From UBA3537 sp038138145 (lineage in GTDB: Bacteria > Bacteroidota > Bacteroidia > Flavobacteriales > Flavobacteriaceae), in NCBI GenBank assembly GCA_038138145.1, contig JAYQDD010000004.1, positions 137,644 through 201,643 on the forward strand: 64,000 nt of DNA, given 5' to 3'. Each line of letters begins with the position of its first letter. Position 1 is the first letter of the stretch. The position numbers and the translations under genes are program-made. This document shows, piece after piece, positions 8,153 through 16,894 of the stretch. The notes under the pieces are model-generated. The model had not been told where the DNA came from, did not search any database, and worked only from the letters and a program-made list of their open reading frames with translations.

Positions 8153-9829
8153 CCCTTTGGGAATAGCATCAATCAAACGTTTTGTATACGCATTTTTTGG
8201 TGCACTGTAAATATCATCCGCTTCACCACGTTCCACAATTTTTCCTTTATTCATAATTAAAAGTTGATCGGCCATGTATTTTACAACGGCTAGATCATGA
8301 GAAATAAAGATGTAAGTAAATCCAAAATCTTCTTTTAGGCTATTGAGTAAATTCAACACTTGGGCTTGAACGGAAATATCTAATGCAGATACAGATTCGT
8401 CACAGAGAATCAATTTTGGCTCCACCGCAATAGTACGTGCAATCCCAATACGTTGCCGTTGACCCCCCGAAAATTCATGCGGGTAACGATTAAAAAAGGA
8501 GGGATCTAACCCTACTTTTTCAAGCAACTCAAGTGCCTTTAACTTTCGTTCCGATTTGTTTTTATAAAGTTTGTGTACCGTCATGGGTTCCATAATGGCC
8601 GCACCAACTGTCATCCTTGGGTTGAGTGATGCAAAGGGATCTTGGAAAATGATTTGGATTTCTTTGCGCAGTTTTCGAATATCTTTTTTGGCCATTTTTT
8701 GTAAGTCATTTCCTCTATAAAAAACCGACCCTGCAGTGGCTTTATCGAGTTGTAAAATGGCTTTCCCCAGGGTTGATTTTCCACATCCAGATTCGCCAAC
8801 CAGTCCTAAAGTTTCGCCTTCATAAAGTTTAAAACCCACATCATCAACCGCCTTGAAGGCGTGTTGTTTTTTAAAGAGCCCAACACTACTGAAGTATGTT
8901 TTCTCTAAATTGATAACCTCCAAAAGGGGCTTAGCGCTGTATATCTGCTTGTGTTTTTCAGCACGTTCTTGTTTAGCTATTTTATGCGTGTTGTTTGTTT
9001 TTGACAAGATGGTTTCCACTGTGGGTAGTTGTTTTAAACGGACTTTTAGTGAAGGCCGTGCTGCAATCAACGCTTTTGTATATTGATTTTTTGGGCGTTT
9101 AAAAATTTGTTGTGTTGAGCCGTACTCTACAACCTCACCTTTGTACATCACCAGCGTTTTGTGTGCAATTTCAGAAACTAATGCCAAGTCATGACTTATG
9201 AATAACACACTCATTTGCGTCTCTTTTTGTAGTTCTTGAATCAAAGAAATGATGTCATTTTGAACGGTTACATCTAAAGCCGTAGTGGGCTCGTCAGCGA
9301 TGAGTAAATCGGGTTTACAAGCAATAGCCATGGCAATCATAACGCGTTGCTGTTGTCCGCCAGAAAGCTCGTGAGGATATTTTTCGAAGGCCTGTTTTGG
9401 CATAGGAATTTTCACACGTTCAAACAAATGGATCACTTCGCTATCGGCCTCTGCTTCGCTTATAGATTCGTGCTGTAACAGTACTTCGCTGACTTGTTCG
9501 CCGCATTTCATTGAAGGATTCAACGCGCTCATAGGTTCTTGAAAAATCATACTGATTTTCTTACCTCTTATGGCCTCCATTTTTTTTGTTGGGAGCGCAT
9601 TTAAATCTACATCCTTAAAGACAATTTCACCTTCTACTTTTGCATTTTTAAGCAATTGCATCACTGCTAGTGCTGTGATGGATTTTCCACTTCCAGATTC
9701 TCCAACGACGCCTAAAATTTCGTTTTTTTGAACATCAAAACTAACGCCTTGCAGAACCTGTCTGTAGTTATCCTTTTTTTTGAAAGCAATGGATAAATCT
9801 TTTACGCTAAGTAAAGGGTTGATTTTCAT
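8147..9829 (-). CDS. Peptide-type ABC transporter ATP-binding protein with two fused ATPase domains
   Basis: A 560-residue protein made of two complete ABC ATPases, like a DppD-DppF (or YejF-type) fusion. The first half has G-E-S-G-S-G-K-S, L-S-G-G-Q-Q-Q-R and L-I-A-D-E-P-T-T-A-L-D. The second has G-E-S-G-C-G-K-S, F-S-G-G-Q-R-Q-R and L-I-L-C-D-E-S-V-S-A-L-D, the DES variant common in this subfamily. It would power import of oligopeptides or similar solutes through inner-membrane permeases, but no permease or solute-binding gene is adjacent, so the substrate is open. It lies 3 bases downstream of the exonuclease gene on the same strand. Confidence 0.93.
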   Translation of the reverse strand: MKINPLLSVKDLSIAFKKKDNYRQVLQGVSFDVQKNEILGVVGESGSGKSITALAVMQLLKNAKVEGEIVFKDVDLNALPTKKMEAIRGKKISMIFQEPMSALNPSMKCGEQVSEVLLQHESISEAEADSEVIHLFERVKIPMPKQAFEKYPHELSGGQQQRVMIAMAIACKPDLLIADEPTTALDVTVQNDIISLIQELQKETQMSVLFISHDLALVSEIAHKTLVMYKGEVVEYGSTQQIFKRPKNQYTKALIAARPSLKVRLKQLPTVETILSKTNNTHKIAKQERAEKHKQIYSAKPLLEVINLEKTYFSSVGLFKKQHAFKAVDDVGFKLYEGETLGLVGESGCGKSTLGKAILQLDKATAGSVFYRGNDLQKMAKKDIRKLRKEIQIIFQDPFASLNPRMTVGAAIMEPMTVHKLYKNKSERKLKALELLEKVGLDPSFFNRYPHEFSGGQRQRIGIARTIAVEPKLILCDESVSALDISVQAQVLNLLNSLKEDFGFTYIFISHDLAVVKYMADQLLIMNKGKIVERGEADDIYSAPKNAYTKRLIDAIPKGL

Positions 9830-9832
9830 TGC

Positions 9833-10546
9833 TTAAATATAAGCAATTTCGTTTTTTTCAAGCAATGGCGCACCACGAAGGCGAAGTAAAATTTGCGCCA
9901 CAGCCAAGGTGTCTTTCTCGCAGTACGTAATAATACGCTTGAGGTCATTTTCTTCGTAAAACACACGATAAATTTCGCTGCCATCAATATCGTCTTTGGG
10001 CGAGGGGATACCCAACACATTGGTCATTAATTTCAGGGAAGTATAGTGCTTATAGTCCCCAAATTTCCATAACTCAAGAGTATCTAAATGTGGAACTTCC
10101 CACGGTTTTTTCCCAAAAAGATTAAGTTTTGATGGAAGTTTTATGTTGTGAATCAGCATCCTACGTGCAATGTAGGGGAAGTCAAATTCTTTGCCGTTAT
10201 GCGCGCAAAGCAAGTGTTTTGAGTGGTTGAAATGTGTTTCAAGCAATGTTTTAAATTGGGTTAAAATGTCGAGTTCTTCGCCAGAAAAGGTCGTGATTCT
10301 AAATGCTCTAGCATCTTCACCAGACGCAAAATAACCCACAGAAATACAGATGATTTTTCCAAATTCGGCCCAGATTCCCGCACGAGGATAATAGTCCTCC
10401 GCACTAAATTCGTCTTTGCTTTGGTACTCTGATTTTTGGGCCCAAAGCGCTTGTTTTTCAGGGGGTAAATCCGAAAAATTTTGAACTTCAGGAACCGTTT
10501 CAATATCTAAAAATAGAATGTGTTCAAGGTTGAGTTTGGAGTGCAT
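9833..10546 (-). CDS. 3'-5' exonuclease, PolB exonuclease-like
   Basis: A 237-residue ribonuclease-H-fold exonuclease. The first acidic motif is F-L-D-I-E-T-V-P near residue 15. H-N-G-K-E-F-D-F-P-Y-I near 117 is the second (ExoII), and Y-C-E-K-D-T-L-A-V near 212 is the third (ExoIII, YxxxD). This matches the predicted exonuclease related to the proofreading domain of DNA polymerase B. The polymerase part is absent, as in the family. It overlaps the 3' end of the serine-hydrolase gene by 23 bases, so the minus-strand genes from 11693 to 8147 probably form one transcript. Its cellular substrate is unknown. Confidence 0.88.
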   Translation of the reverse strand: MHSKLNLEHILFLDIETVPEVQNFSDLPPEKQALWAQKSEYQSKDEFSAEDYYPRAGIWAEFGKIICISVGYFASGEDARAFRITTFSGEELDILTQFKTLLETHFNHSKHLLCAHNGKEFDFPYIARRMLIHNIKLPSKLNLFGKKPWEVPHLDTLELWKFGDYKHYTSLKLMTNVLGIPSPKDDIDGSEIYRVFYEENDLKRIITYCEKDTLAVAQILLRLRGAPLLEKNEIAYI

Positions 10547-11693
10547 GGTTTAACATTTTATAGGCCTCTTCAATATAGATTGAGATGTCATCCGAAAAGA
10601 TTTGGCTAGCGGCACCTGGCGATTTTTGATGGCCAAGACGTACTATGATGATATTATCTTCTGGTTCTACAATAACATATTGTCCAAGATGACCACGCAT
10701 CATAAAAAAGGATTTACCATCGCGTTTTTGCATCCAAAACCCATAGCCGTATTGTGGGCTTTCGGCAAAGCGTGGGGTAATTGATTTTGCAACGAACGCA
10801 GAATCCAACAGTTGTTTGCCGTTCCATTTCCCATGGTCTTTGTAGAGTTTTCCAAAGCGCGCAAAATCTTTGGCATTACTGGCAATACAGCAATAGGCCT
10901 TGACCAAATCGTGGTCCTCGCTATCAACTTGCCAAAGCGCTGAGTTTTCGCTGCCGAGGGGTTGCCAGAAATGTTCAGTAAGGTAATCATAAAGTTTTTT
11001 GCCTGTTGCCTTTTCAATGACCATCGCCAAGAGTTGCGTGTCGCCACTGGAATATTTATACACTTGACCGGGTTCATCGACCACTTTTAGACCGAGGATT
11101 ACTTTTTCCAAATCATCATCAAAATAGGCACGAGTGGTAATCGATAAAGGCGAGTAATATTTTTCATCCCAATTGGTCCCCGAAGCCATAGAGGATAAAT
11201 CGCCAACGGTCATTTTTGCCGCAAGACCTTCGCTAAATTCAGGAAAAAAATCACTTACTGGCTGATCCAAACTTTTTATATACCCCTCTTCAATGGCTTT
11301 GCCCATTAGCCCAGACACATAACTTTTGGCCATTGAAAAAGAGTTGGTTTTGGCGTCCTTATCAAAACCATCATAATAATTTTCAAACCAAACGCTGTCA
11401 TTTTTTATGATGACATAGGCGATGGTGCCATAAGCATCATTGTATTTTTGAAGGCGTTCTGTTTCAGAAACACTGTTATAGTCTTTATGAATGGGCCAGG
11501 GCTGAGGGGTACCATTCAAAATTTCAGCATTGTCAAATTCTTTATAATCCTCTAAAAACGCGGTGGTATAGCCCTTGGCATAAACGGTCCTTAGAGCTTT
11601 AAGCAGGTAGTCTGTATCGGTGATATATAAAATAGCGATAAGACCAATAACGGTCAGTAAGCCCCATTTTAGCGTACGCTTTAGTATGTTCAT
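10524..11693 (-). CDS. Serine hydrolase, class C beta-lactamase-like
   Basis: A 389-residue protein of the beta-lactamase/transpeptidase-like family. Residues about 11-26 form one hydrophobic N-terminal segment, so the enzyme is anchored or exported. The nucleophile motif is S-M-A-K (SxxK), the second motif Y-S-S-G-D, and a later R-G-H-L-G-Q replaces KTG, as in many esterase or peptidase members. True beta-lactamase activity is therefore uncertain; esterase or D-aminopeptidase activity is equally possible. It is the first gene of a likely three-gene minus-strand operon with the exonuclease and ABC protein. Confidence 0.85.
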   Translation of the reverse strand: MNILKRTLKWGLLTVIGLIAILYITDTDYLLKALRTVYAKGYTTAFLEDYKEFDNAEILNGTPQPWPIHKDYNSVSETERLQKYNDAYGTIAYVIIKNDSVWFENYYDGFDKDAKTNSFSMAKSYVSGLMGKAIEEGYIKSLDQPVSDFFPEFSEGLAAKMTVGDLSSMASGTNWDEKYYSPLSITTRAYFDDDLEKVILGLKVVDEPGQVYKYSSGDTQLLAMVIEKATGKKLYDYLTEHFWQPLGSENSALWQVDSEDHDLVKAYCCIASNAKDFARFGKLYKDHGKWNGKQLLDSAFVAKSITPRFAESPQYGYGFWMQKRDGKSFFMMRGHLGQYVIVEPEDNIIIVRLGHQKSPGAASQIFSDDISIYIEEAYKMLNHALQTQP

Positions 11694-11779
11694 GTTATTT
11701 GTAATTTGGTCTAAAGATAATTAAAAAATTACATTAGTTTAGGGGGCTTTTTTTTCAGGTTGATTGGGTTTCTTGGCTA

Positions 11780-12187
11780 CTAACGATTTACAAATATTTC
11801 GTTGTAATCTTCATTACTAATTACCGTATCAAACCCTCCTATTTCTTCTCCTTCTCGTTTATTTATTCCAGTGTATTCCAAACTTGCGTCTTCGTAACGC
11901 TTAAATTTATAAACAGCATCATTCATTAGTAAGCTATTAAATACTCCTAAACTCACTAGTAATTCAAAATCTTTTACATCTAGTCCACTTACCTTTTTGA
12001 AAAGACCAGGTTCTAACTGTGTAATCACATCTTTCAAACTCCTTTCTCTGTAATCTGTTAAATACATAAAAACAGGAATTCTTGTTGCAAACTTAATAAG
12101 CTTTTCTTGAATTTGTTTTCGTCTACTTTTATATTCTTTTTCCTCAGCAGTTAGTTCTTTCTTTTCATTTAACCATAGGTTTTTCAT
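11780..12187 (-). CDS. Hypothetical protein, probably a C-terminal fragment of a restriction-type DEAD/DEAH helicase
   Basis: A 135-residue reading frame with its own ATG. The segment I-K-F-A-T-R-I-P-V-F-M-Y-L-T-D-Y-R-E-R, then L-E-P-G-L-F-K-K-V-S-G-L and S-L-G-V-F-N-S-L-L-M-N-D-A-V-Y-K-F-K-R-Y-E, resembles what I recall as the extreme C-terminus of very large type III/type I-like restriction helicases (about 1000 residues). No helicase motifs lie upstream: hemB starts 70 bases away. It thus looks like the tail of a deleted defence gene that kept a usable start. Whether it is expressed is unknown. It sits between the heme block and the serine hydrolase. Confidence 0.6.
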   Translation of the reverse strand: MKNLWLNEKKELTAEEKEYKSRRKQIQEKLIKFATRIPVFMYLTDYRERSLKDVITQLEPGLFKKVSGLDVKDFELLVSLGVFNSLLMNDAVYKFKRYEDASLEYTGINKREGEEIGGFDTVISNEDYNEIFVNR

Positions 12188-12257
12188 GGGTTGTAGAATA
12201 GATGGGGGTCTAATTCAAAACACTAAAGTAATAAAAATTTGGGGGCGTGTCAAGAGG

Positions 12258-13247
12258 TTACCCCAGTAGCTTCACCACCTCTTTTGCAAAATAACTCGCC
12301 ATAAGGTCTGCCCCAGCACGTTTAAACGCCATGGTGGTTTCTAGTACCGCTTGGTCGTGGTCTAACCATCCTTTTTCGCTTGCGGCTTTAATCATGGCGT
12401 ATTCGCCACTCACTTGATAGGCCGCTACAGGCACATCAAATTCATTTTTTACCGCTCTAATGATATCCAAATAGGCCAATCCAGGTTTGACCATCACAAT
12501 ATCGGCGCCTTCATCAATATCCATTTCGGTTTCGCGGAGCGCTTCAAAGCGGTTGGCATAGTCCATTTGGTAGGTTTTTTTGTCTTTTGGAATGTCGTCT
12601 TGTTCTGCTGGTGCAGAATCCAGCGCATCCCTAAAAGGGCCATAAAATGAGGAGGCGTATTTGGCGCTATAACTCATAATGCCGGTGTCTATAAATCCAT
12701 CGTCTTCCAGCGCTTCTCTTATGCTTAAAATACGGCCATCCATCATGTCGCTAGGCGCAACAAAATTGGCGCCAGCTTCGGCATGAGACAAACTCATTTG
12801 TGCTAAAACATCAACGGTAGGGTCGTTAACGATTTTACCGTTTTCGATAATGCCATCATGGCCATAAATGGAATAGGGGTCCAAGGCCACATCGGTCATG
12901 ACCAGCATTTCAGGACAGGTATTTTTGATGGTTTTAATGGCGCGTTGCATCAGTCCATTGGGGTTTAGTGCTTCGGTTCCACGGTTGTCTTTAAGTTTAT
13001 CCTCAACTTTGACAAACAACAAAACGGCTTTAAGTCCCAAAGACCACAAAAGTTTTACCTCCGCTTGCAGCGTATCCAAACTAAAGCGGTAGTAATTGGG
13101 CATCGATGGAATTTCGTCTTTAATACCTTTCCCTTCAACAACGAATAGGGGAACTAAAAAGTCATTTGGCGTAATGCTGTTTTCACGCACTAAACTTCGA
13201 ATGGAGGCGTTGGCACGTAAACGTCTGTTTCTTCTTAATGGATACAT
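12258..13247 (-). CDS. hemB: Delta-aminolevulinic acid dehydratase (porphobilinogen synthase)
   Basis: A 329-residue HemB. M-S-Y-S-A-K-Y-A-S-S-F-Y-G-P-F-R holds the first Schiff-base Lys, and V-M-V-K-P-G-L-A-Y-L-D the second. The zinc-type Cys triplet is replaced by V-M-T-D-V-A-L-D-P-Y, i.e. the Mg-dependent type with Asp instead of Cys; this is visible in the sequence. It condenses two 5-aminolevulinate molecules into porphobilinogen in the cytosol. It is the last gene of the minus-strand heme block, 96 bases after hemF. Confidence 0.96.
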   Translation of the reverse strand: MYPLRRNRRLRANASIRSLVRENSITPNDFLVPLFVVEGKGIKDEIPSMPNYYRFSLDTLQAEVKLLWSLGLKAVLLFVKVEDKLKDNRGTEALNPNGLMQRAIKTIKNTCPEMLVMTDVALDPYSIYGHDGIIENGKIVNDPTVDVLAQMSLSHAEAGANFVAPSDMMDGRILSIREALEDDGFIDTGIMSYSAKYASSFYGPFRDALDSAPAEQDDIPKDKKTYQMDYANRFEALRETEMDIDEGADIVMVKPGLAYLDIIRAVKNEFDVPVAAYQVSGEYAMIKAASEKGWLDHDQAVLETTMAFKRAGADLMASYFAKEVVKLLG

Positions 13248-13262
13248 AATATTAGTTTTAAG

Positions 13263-13283
13263 CTTTAAGCCAAAAGCTTAAAG
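13263..13283. repeat. Inverted repeat between hemF and hemB
   Basis: CTTTAAGC (13263-13270) and GCTTAAAG (13276-13283) form a perfect 8-bp hairpin with a 5-base loop. Related AGCTTTAAGC/TTATAGC words recur up to 13354. It could be an RNA-stability or attenuation hairpin within the heme operon. It lacks a T-run on the minus strand, so it is not a convincing terminator. Confidence 0.45.
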
Positions 13284-13343
13284 TGATTTTTTAATTTCTT
13301 ATATTTTTATTTAACCATAACTTTTAACTTATAGCTTATAGCT

Positions 13344-14258
13344 TTAAGCTGAAGCAACCCATTCAACAGGGCTTTTTAACACTTCAATTAATTTTTCTTC
13401 TTCGCTTCCTTCTTCAGGGTGATGATCATACACCCACTGCACATGTGCGGGAAGACTCATCAAAATACTTTCAATTCTACCGTTTGTTTTTAGTCCAAAC
13501 AAAGTGCCTTTGTCATGCACCAAATTAAATTCTACATAACGCCCTCGTCTGATTTCTTGCCAATCGCGTTGGGCCTCAGTATAGGGTAAATTTTTTCTTT
13601 TTTCAACAATAGGCGTGTAAGCTTCCAAGAAACTGTCGCCAACTTCAGTGACAAAAGCGTACCATTGTTCCATATCCATGCTGTCATTGGCTTTACAATA
13701 ATCAAAAAATAAACCACCAATACCTCGACCTTCATTTCTGTGGCTGTTGTAGAAATATTCGTCACAACGTTTTTTGTAGTCTTTATAAAAACTTTTGTCG
13801 TGCTTATCACAAGCGGATTTACATACGCTATGAAAATGCTTGGCGTCTTCTTCAAACAAATAATATGGAGTTAAATCTTGACCACCGCCAAACCACTGAT
13901 CTACAATAGTTCCGTCTTTATCATACATTTCAAAATAGCGCCAATTGGCATGTACTGTGGGCACCATAGGGCTTTTGGGGTGAATGACTAAACTCAAACC
14001 ACAAGCAAAAAAATCAACATCCCCAACATTAAAATAGCTTTGCATGGCTGGGGGAAGTGGGCCATGGACTTTAGAAATATTGACCCCACCTTTTTCAAAA
14101 ACAGTTCCGTTTTGAATCACTCGTGTGCGGCCTCCGCCGCCTTCTTTTCGTTGCCAAAGGTCTTCTTTAAATTTTGCTTTACCATCAATCTCTTCGAGCT
14201 TAGACGTGATTTGCTCTTGCAAATGTTCAATGTAATTATAAAATTGATTTTTCATCAT
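13344..14258 (-). CDS. hemF: Oxygen-dependent coproporphyrinogen III oxidase
   Basis: A 304-residue HemF. Conserved blocks visible are R-K-E-G-G-G-G-R-T-R-V, V-H-A-N-W-R-Y-F-E, W-F-G-G-G-Q-D-L-T-P-Y-Y and the C-terminal R-R-G-R-Y-V-E-F-N-L-V-H-D-K-G-T-L-F-G-L. It oxidatively decarboxylates coproporphyrinogen III to protoporphyrinogen IX using oxygen, pointing to aerobic heme synthesis. M1 and M2 are adjacent codons, so the exact start may be 3 bases shorter. It lies 16 bases downstream of hemE in the same operon. Confidence 0.96.
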   Translation of the reverse strand: MMKNQFYNYIEHLQEQITSKLEEIDGKAKFKEDLWQRKEGGGGRTRVIQNGTVFEKGGVNISKVHGPLPPAMQSYFNVGDVDFFACGLSLVIHPKSPMVPTVHANWRYFEMYDKDGTIVDQWFGGGQDLTPYYLFEEDAKHFHSVCKSACDKHDKSFYKDYKKRCDEYFYNSHRNEGRGIGGLFFDYCKANDSMDMEQWYAFVTEVGDSFLEAYTPIVEKRKNLPYTEAQRDWQEIRRGRYVEFNLVHDKGTLFGLKTNGRIESILMSLPAHVQWVYDHHPEEGSEEEKLIEVLKSPVEWVASA

Positions 14259-14274
14259 AGGTAGATTTTTGGGT

Positions 14275-15300
14275 TTATGAATTATAGGATTTTACAGCAT
14301 CAATAAATGCTTTGGCATGATCCACAGGAATATTGGGTAATATGCCGTGACCAAGATTTACGATGTATTTATCTTTACCAAAAGCATCAATCATTTGATG
14401 CACCATTGTTTTGATTTCATTTGGTGGAGAAAGGAGCCGCGAAGGGTCAAAATTCCCTTGAAGCGTGATGTTTCCGCCCGTCAAATATCTTGCATTTCTA
14501 GCTGAACATGTCCAATCTACGCCTAAAGCAGAGGCGTTTGATTTTGCCATTTCCCCCAACGCAAACCAACACCCTTTTCCAAAGGCAATCACAGGGGCAT
14601 CGTCTTTTAGGGCTTCAATAATTTGGTTGATGTATGGCCAAGAAAATTCTTGATAATCTGTGGGGGAAAGCATACCACCCCAAGAGTCAAAAACTTGAAC
14701 TGCATTGACACCTGCCTTTACTTTTTCTTTTAGATAAGCAATGGTTGTATATGTAATTTTTTGCAATAGCTGATGGGCAGCAACAGGGTTTGAAAAACAA
14801 AATGCTTTTGCTTTGTCAAAATTTTTACTCCCTTGACCTTGCACACAATAACACAGAATGGTCCATGGTGAACCTGCAAAACCAATTAGTGGAATTTCAT
14901 CATTGAGCAATTCTTTGGTGGCCTTTATGGCTTTGTACACATAATCCAATTCGATTTTTACGTCTGGCACAACCACCTTGTCCACATCGTTTTGTGTTCG
15001 AATAGGATTTGGGAGGTATGGGCCAAAATTTGGCTTCATTTGAACCTCAATATTCATAGCTTGTGGAATGACGAGGATGTCACAAAACAAAATCGCTGCA
15101 TCCATTCCAAAACGGCGGATAGGCTGTACGGAAATTTCACTGGCGAGTTCTGGAGTTCGGCATCGTGTAAAAAAATCATATTTTTCTCGAATGGCCATAA
15201 ACTCAGGCAAGTAGCGTCCGGCTTGACGCATCATCCAAACAGGAGGGCGTTGTACGGATTCACCTTTTAATGCACGTAAAAATAAATCGTTTTTAATCAT
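14275..15300 (-). CDS. hemE: Uroporphyrinogen decarboxylase
   Basis: A 341-residue HemE. The N-terminal R-P-P-V-W-M-M-R-Q-A-G-R-Y-L-P-E carries the two Arg that bind substrate carboxylates. F-C-D-I-L-V-I-P contains the catalytic Asp, and the C-terminal N-L-G-H-G-I-L-P is intact. It removes four acetate carboxyls from uroporphyrinogen III to give coproporphyrinogen III. The start overlaps the end of hemCD by 4 bases (ATGA), indicating coupled translation. Confidence 0.97.
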   Translation of the reverse strand: MIKNDLFLRALKGESVQRPPVWMMRQAGRYLPEFMAIREKYDFFTRCRTPELASEISVQPIRRFGMDAAILFCDILVIPQAMNIEVQMKPNFGPYLPNPIRTQNDVDKVVVPDVKIELDYVYKAIKATKELLNDEIPLIGFAGSPWTILCYCVQGQGSKNFDKAKAFCFSNPVAAHQLLQKITYTTIAYLKEKVKAGVNAVQVFDSWGGMLSPTDYQEFSWPYINQIIEALKDDAPVIAFGKGCWFALGEMAKSNASALGVDWTCSARNARYLTGGNITLQGNFDPSRLLSPPNEIKTMVHQMIDAFGKDKYIVNLGHGILPNIPVDHAKAFIDAVKSYNS

Positions 15301-16892
15301 TGTTTTTTGTTTTTAGCAATGTAGTGTTCATTGACCATTTCGATGACGCTCTCTATGGTTGGTATTTTCGCAATGCGTACATCTTCAAAGTGTTTTGCGG
15401 CTTCTTTGGCTGTGGTTTCGCCAATGCAAAAGGCCACATAATTGGGGGTGTTGTTTTTTAAAAAACTCTGCACAGTCGACGGGCTATAGAACATCACGCC
15501 TTCAACCGACTCGGGGAGTTTTGGCGCTTCGAGTTTTGTGCTGTAAGCCGCTATTTCATGTACTGTGATGTTGTTTTTTGTCAGAATTGACGGTAAATCA
15601 TCCATTCTAATAGCACTACAGAAATAGGAAACTTCTGTTCCGTCCAGAAACTCAACTAAATGTTCTGCAAGTAGTTTTGCATTTTTAGCGCTATGCTTAA
15701 CAGGACCAATTTTTTGTTCAATCAATTTTTTAGTACGACGCCCCACACAATAGATGGTTTTAAAATTTAAGTCTTCAGCGGCACAATTATTTAAAAGCGC
15801 TTCAACGCCATTTTTACTTGTGATGATGACGTTTTCATGCGGTGCTTTGAGTATAGAAGTTTTAATTCTGTTGGGTGTAGTTTTTATAAAATCTGAACTT
15901 TCAACCTTAATGGCATCAGCAAACAAATCTTTTTGACCTGCGCTTAATGTTTTTGAAGAAAAGACATTGGTTTTTTGTGGTTTTAAGCTGTTTTTACTCA
16001 CCAAGTTTTTACCACCTCGGTCAACAATAAATTCCACACATTCATCTACTAGCGATGTGTGTTTTCCCAATGGGGCACTGCGTTTTGCTTCTACTTTTTT
16101 TGTGCCGTCTTCACTCAAAACGATACCATGAAAATGAACTTCTTCATCTTTGATAAAAGCCAAAGCACCAATAGGTGCGCTACAACCGCCTTCTAATTTA
16201 TTTAGGAAAGTACGCTCTATATGGGTGCAAATTTCAGTTTCTTTATGATTTAATGCGGAACAAATTTCCAAAGTTTCTTGCTCTGATTCTAAACAGGCGA
16301 TCATAATGGCACCTTGTGCTGGTGCGGGCACCATCCATTCAAGATTTACAGCATTCTGTGGCGTGAGACCAATCCGTCCAAGACCAGCAGCAGCAAAAAT
16401 GGCACCGTTCCAGTTTTTGTTGTTTTCAAGTTTTTGAAGCCTTGTGTTTACATTGCCTCTTAGGCCAACAATGGTGTGTGTTGGGTAGCGGTTGAGCCAT
16501 TGCGCTTTTCGTCTCAAGCTGCCAGTAGCAACAACGGCCTCTTTTTGCGCTAAAAACTCTTCATTATTTTTGAAGACGAGGGTGTCTCTTACATTTCCAC
16601 GTTTCAGAACAGCCGCTTGAACAACCCCTTTTGGCAGTATTGTGGGCACATCTTTGAGGGAGTGCACGGCAATATCAATCTCCTCATTAAGCAGAGCAAT
16701 ATCGAGTGTTCGGGTGAAAACACCGGTGATACCAAGCTCGTATATAGGTTGATTTAATACTAAATCTCCAGTTGATTTTACAGGGATAATCTCTGTTTTA
16801 TGACCCAAGTGCTCAAGTTGTTCTTGAACAGTTTTTGCTTGCCAAAGCGCAAGTTGGCTATCACGAGTTCCAATGCGAATAGTTTTTGGCAT
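15297..16892 (-). CDS. hemC: Fused hydroxymethylbilane synthase / uroporphyrinogen-III synthase
   Basis: A 531-residue protein, about 220 longer than a lone HemC. Residues 1 to about 300 are porphobilinogen deaminase: R-I-G-T-R-D-S-Q-L-A-L-W-Q-A, the H-S-L-K-D-V-P block, L-R-R-K-A-Q-W and E-G-G-C-S-A-P-I-G-A with the dipyrromethane-cofactor Cys. Residues about 310-531 look like a divergent HemD, with V-I-I-T-S-K-N-G-V-E-A-L near the start and V-M-F-Y-S-P-S-T-V-Q-S-F near the end. The fused chain would turn porphobilinogen into uroporphyrinogen III without releasing hydroxymethylbilane. It follows hemA by 2 bases and overlaps hemE by 4. Confidence 0.92.
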   Translation of the reverse strand: MPKTIRIGTRDSQLALWQAKTVQEQLEHLGHKTEIIPVKSTGDLVLNQPIYELGITGVFTRTLDIALLNEEIDIAVHSLKDVPTILPKGVVQAAVLKRGNVRDTLVFKNNEEFLAQKEAVVATGSLRRKAQWLNRYPTHTIVGLRGNVNTRLQKLENNKNWNGAIFAAAGLGRIGLTPQNAVNLEWMVPAPAQGAIMIACLESEQETLEICSALNHKETEICTHIERTFLNKLEGGCSAPIGALAFIKDEEVHFHGIVLSEDGTKKVEAKRSAPLGKHTSLVDECVEFIVDRGGKNLVSKNSLKPQKTNVFSSKTLSAGQKDLFADAIKVESSDFIKTTPNRIKTSILKAPHENVIITSKNGVEALLNNCAAEDLNFKTIYCVGRRTKKLIEQKIGPVKHSAKNAKLLAEHLVEFLDGTEVSYFCSAIRMDDLPSILTKNNITVHEIAAYSTKLEAPKLPESVEGVMFYSPSTVQSFLKNNTPNYVAFCIGETTAKEAAKHFEDVRIAKIPTIESVIEMVNEHYIAKNKKQ

Positions 16893-16894
16893 AG

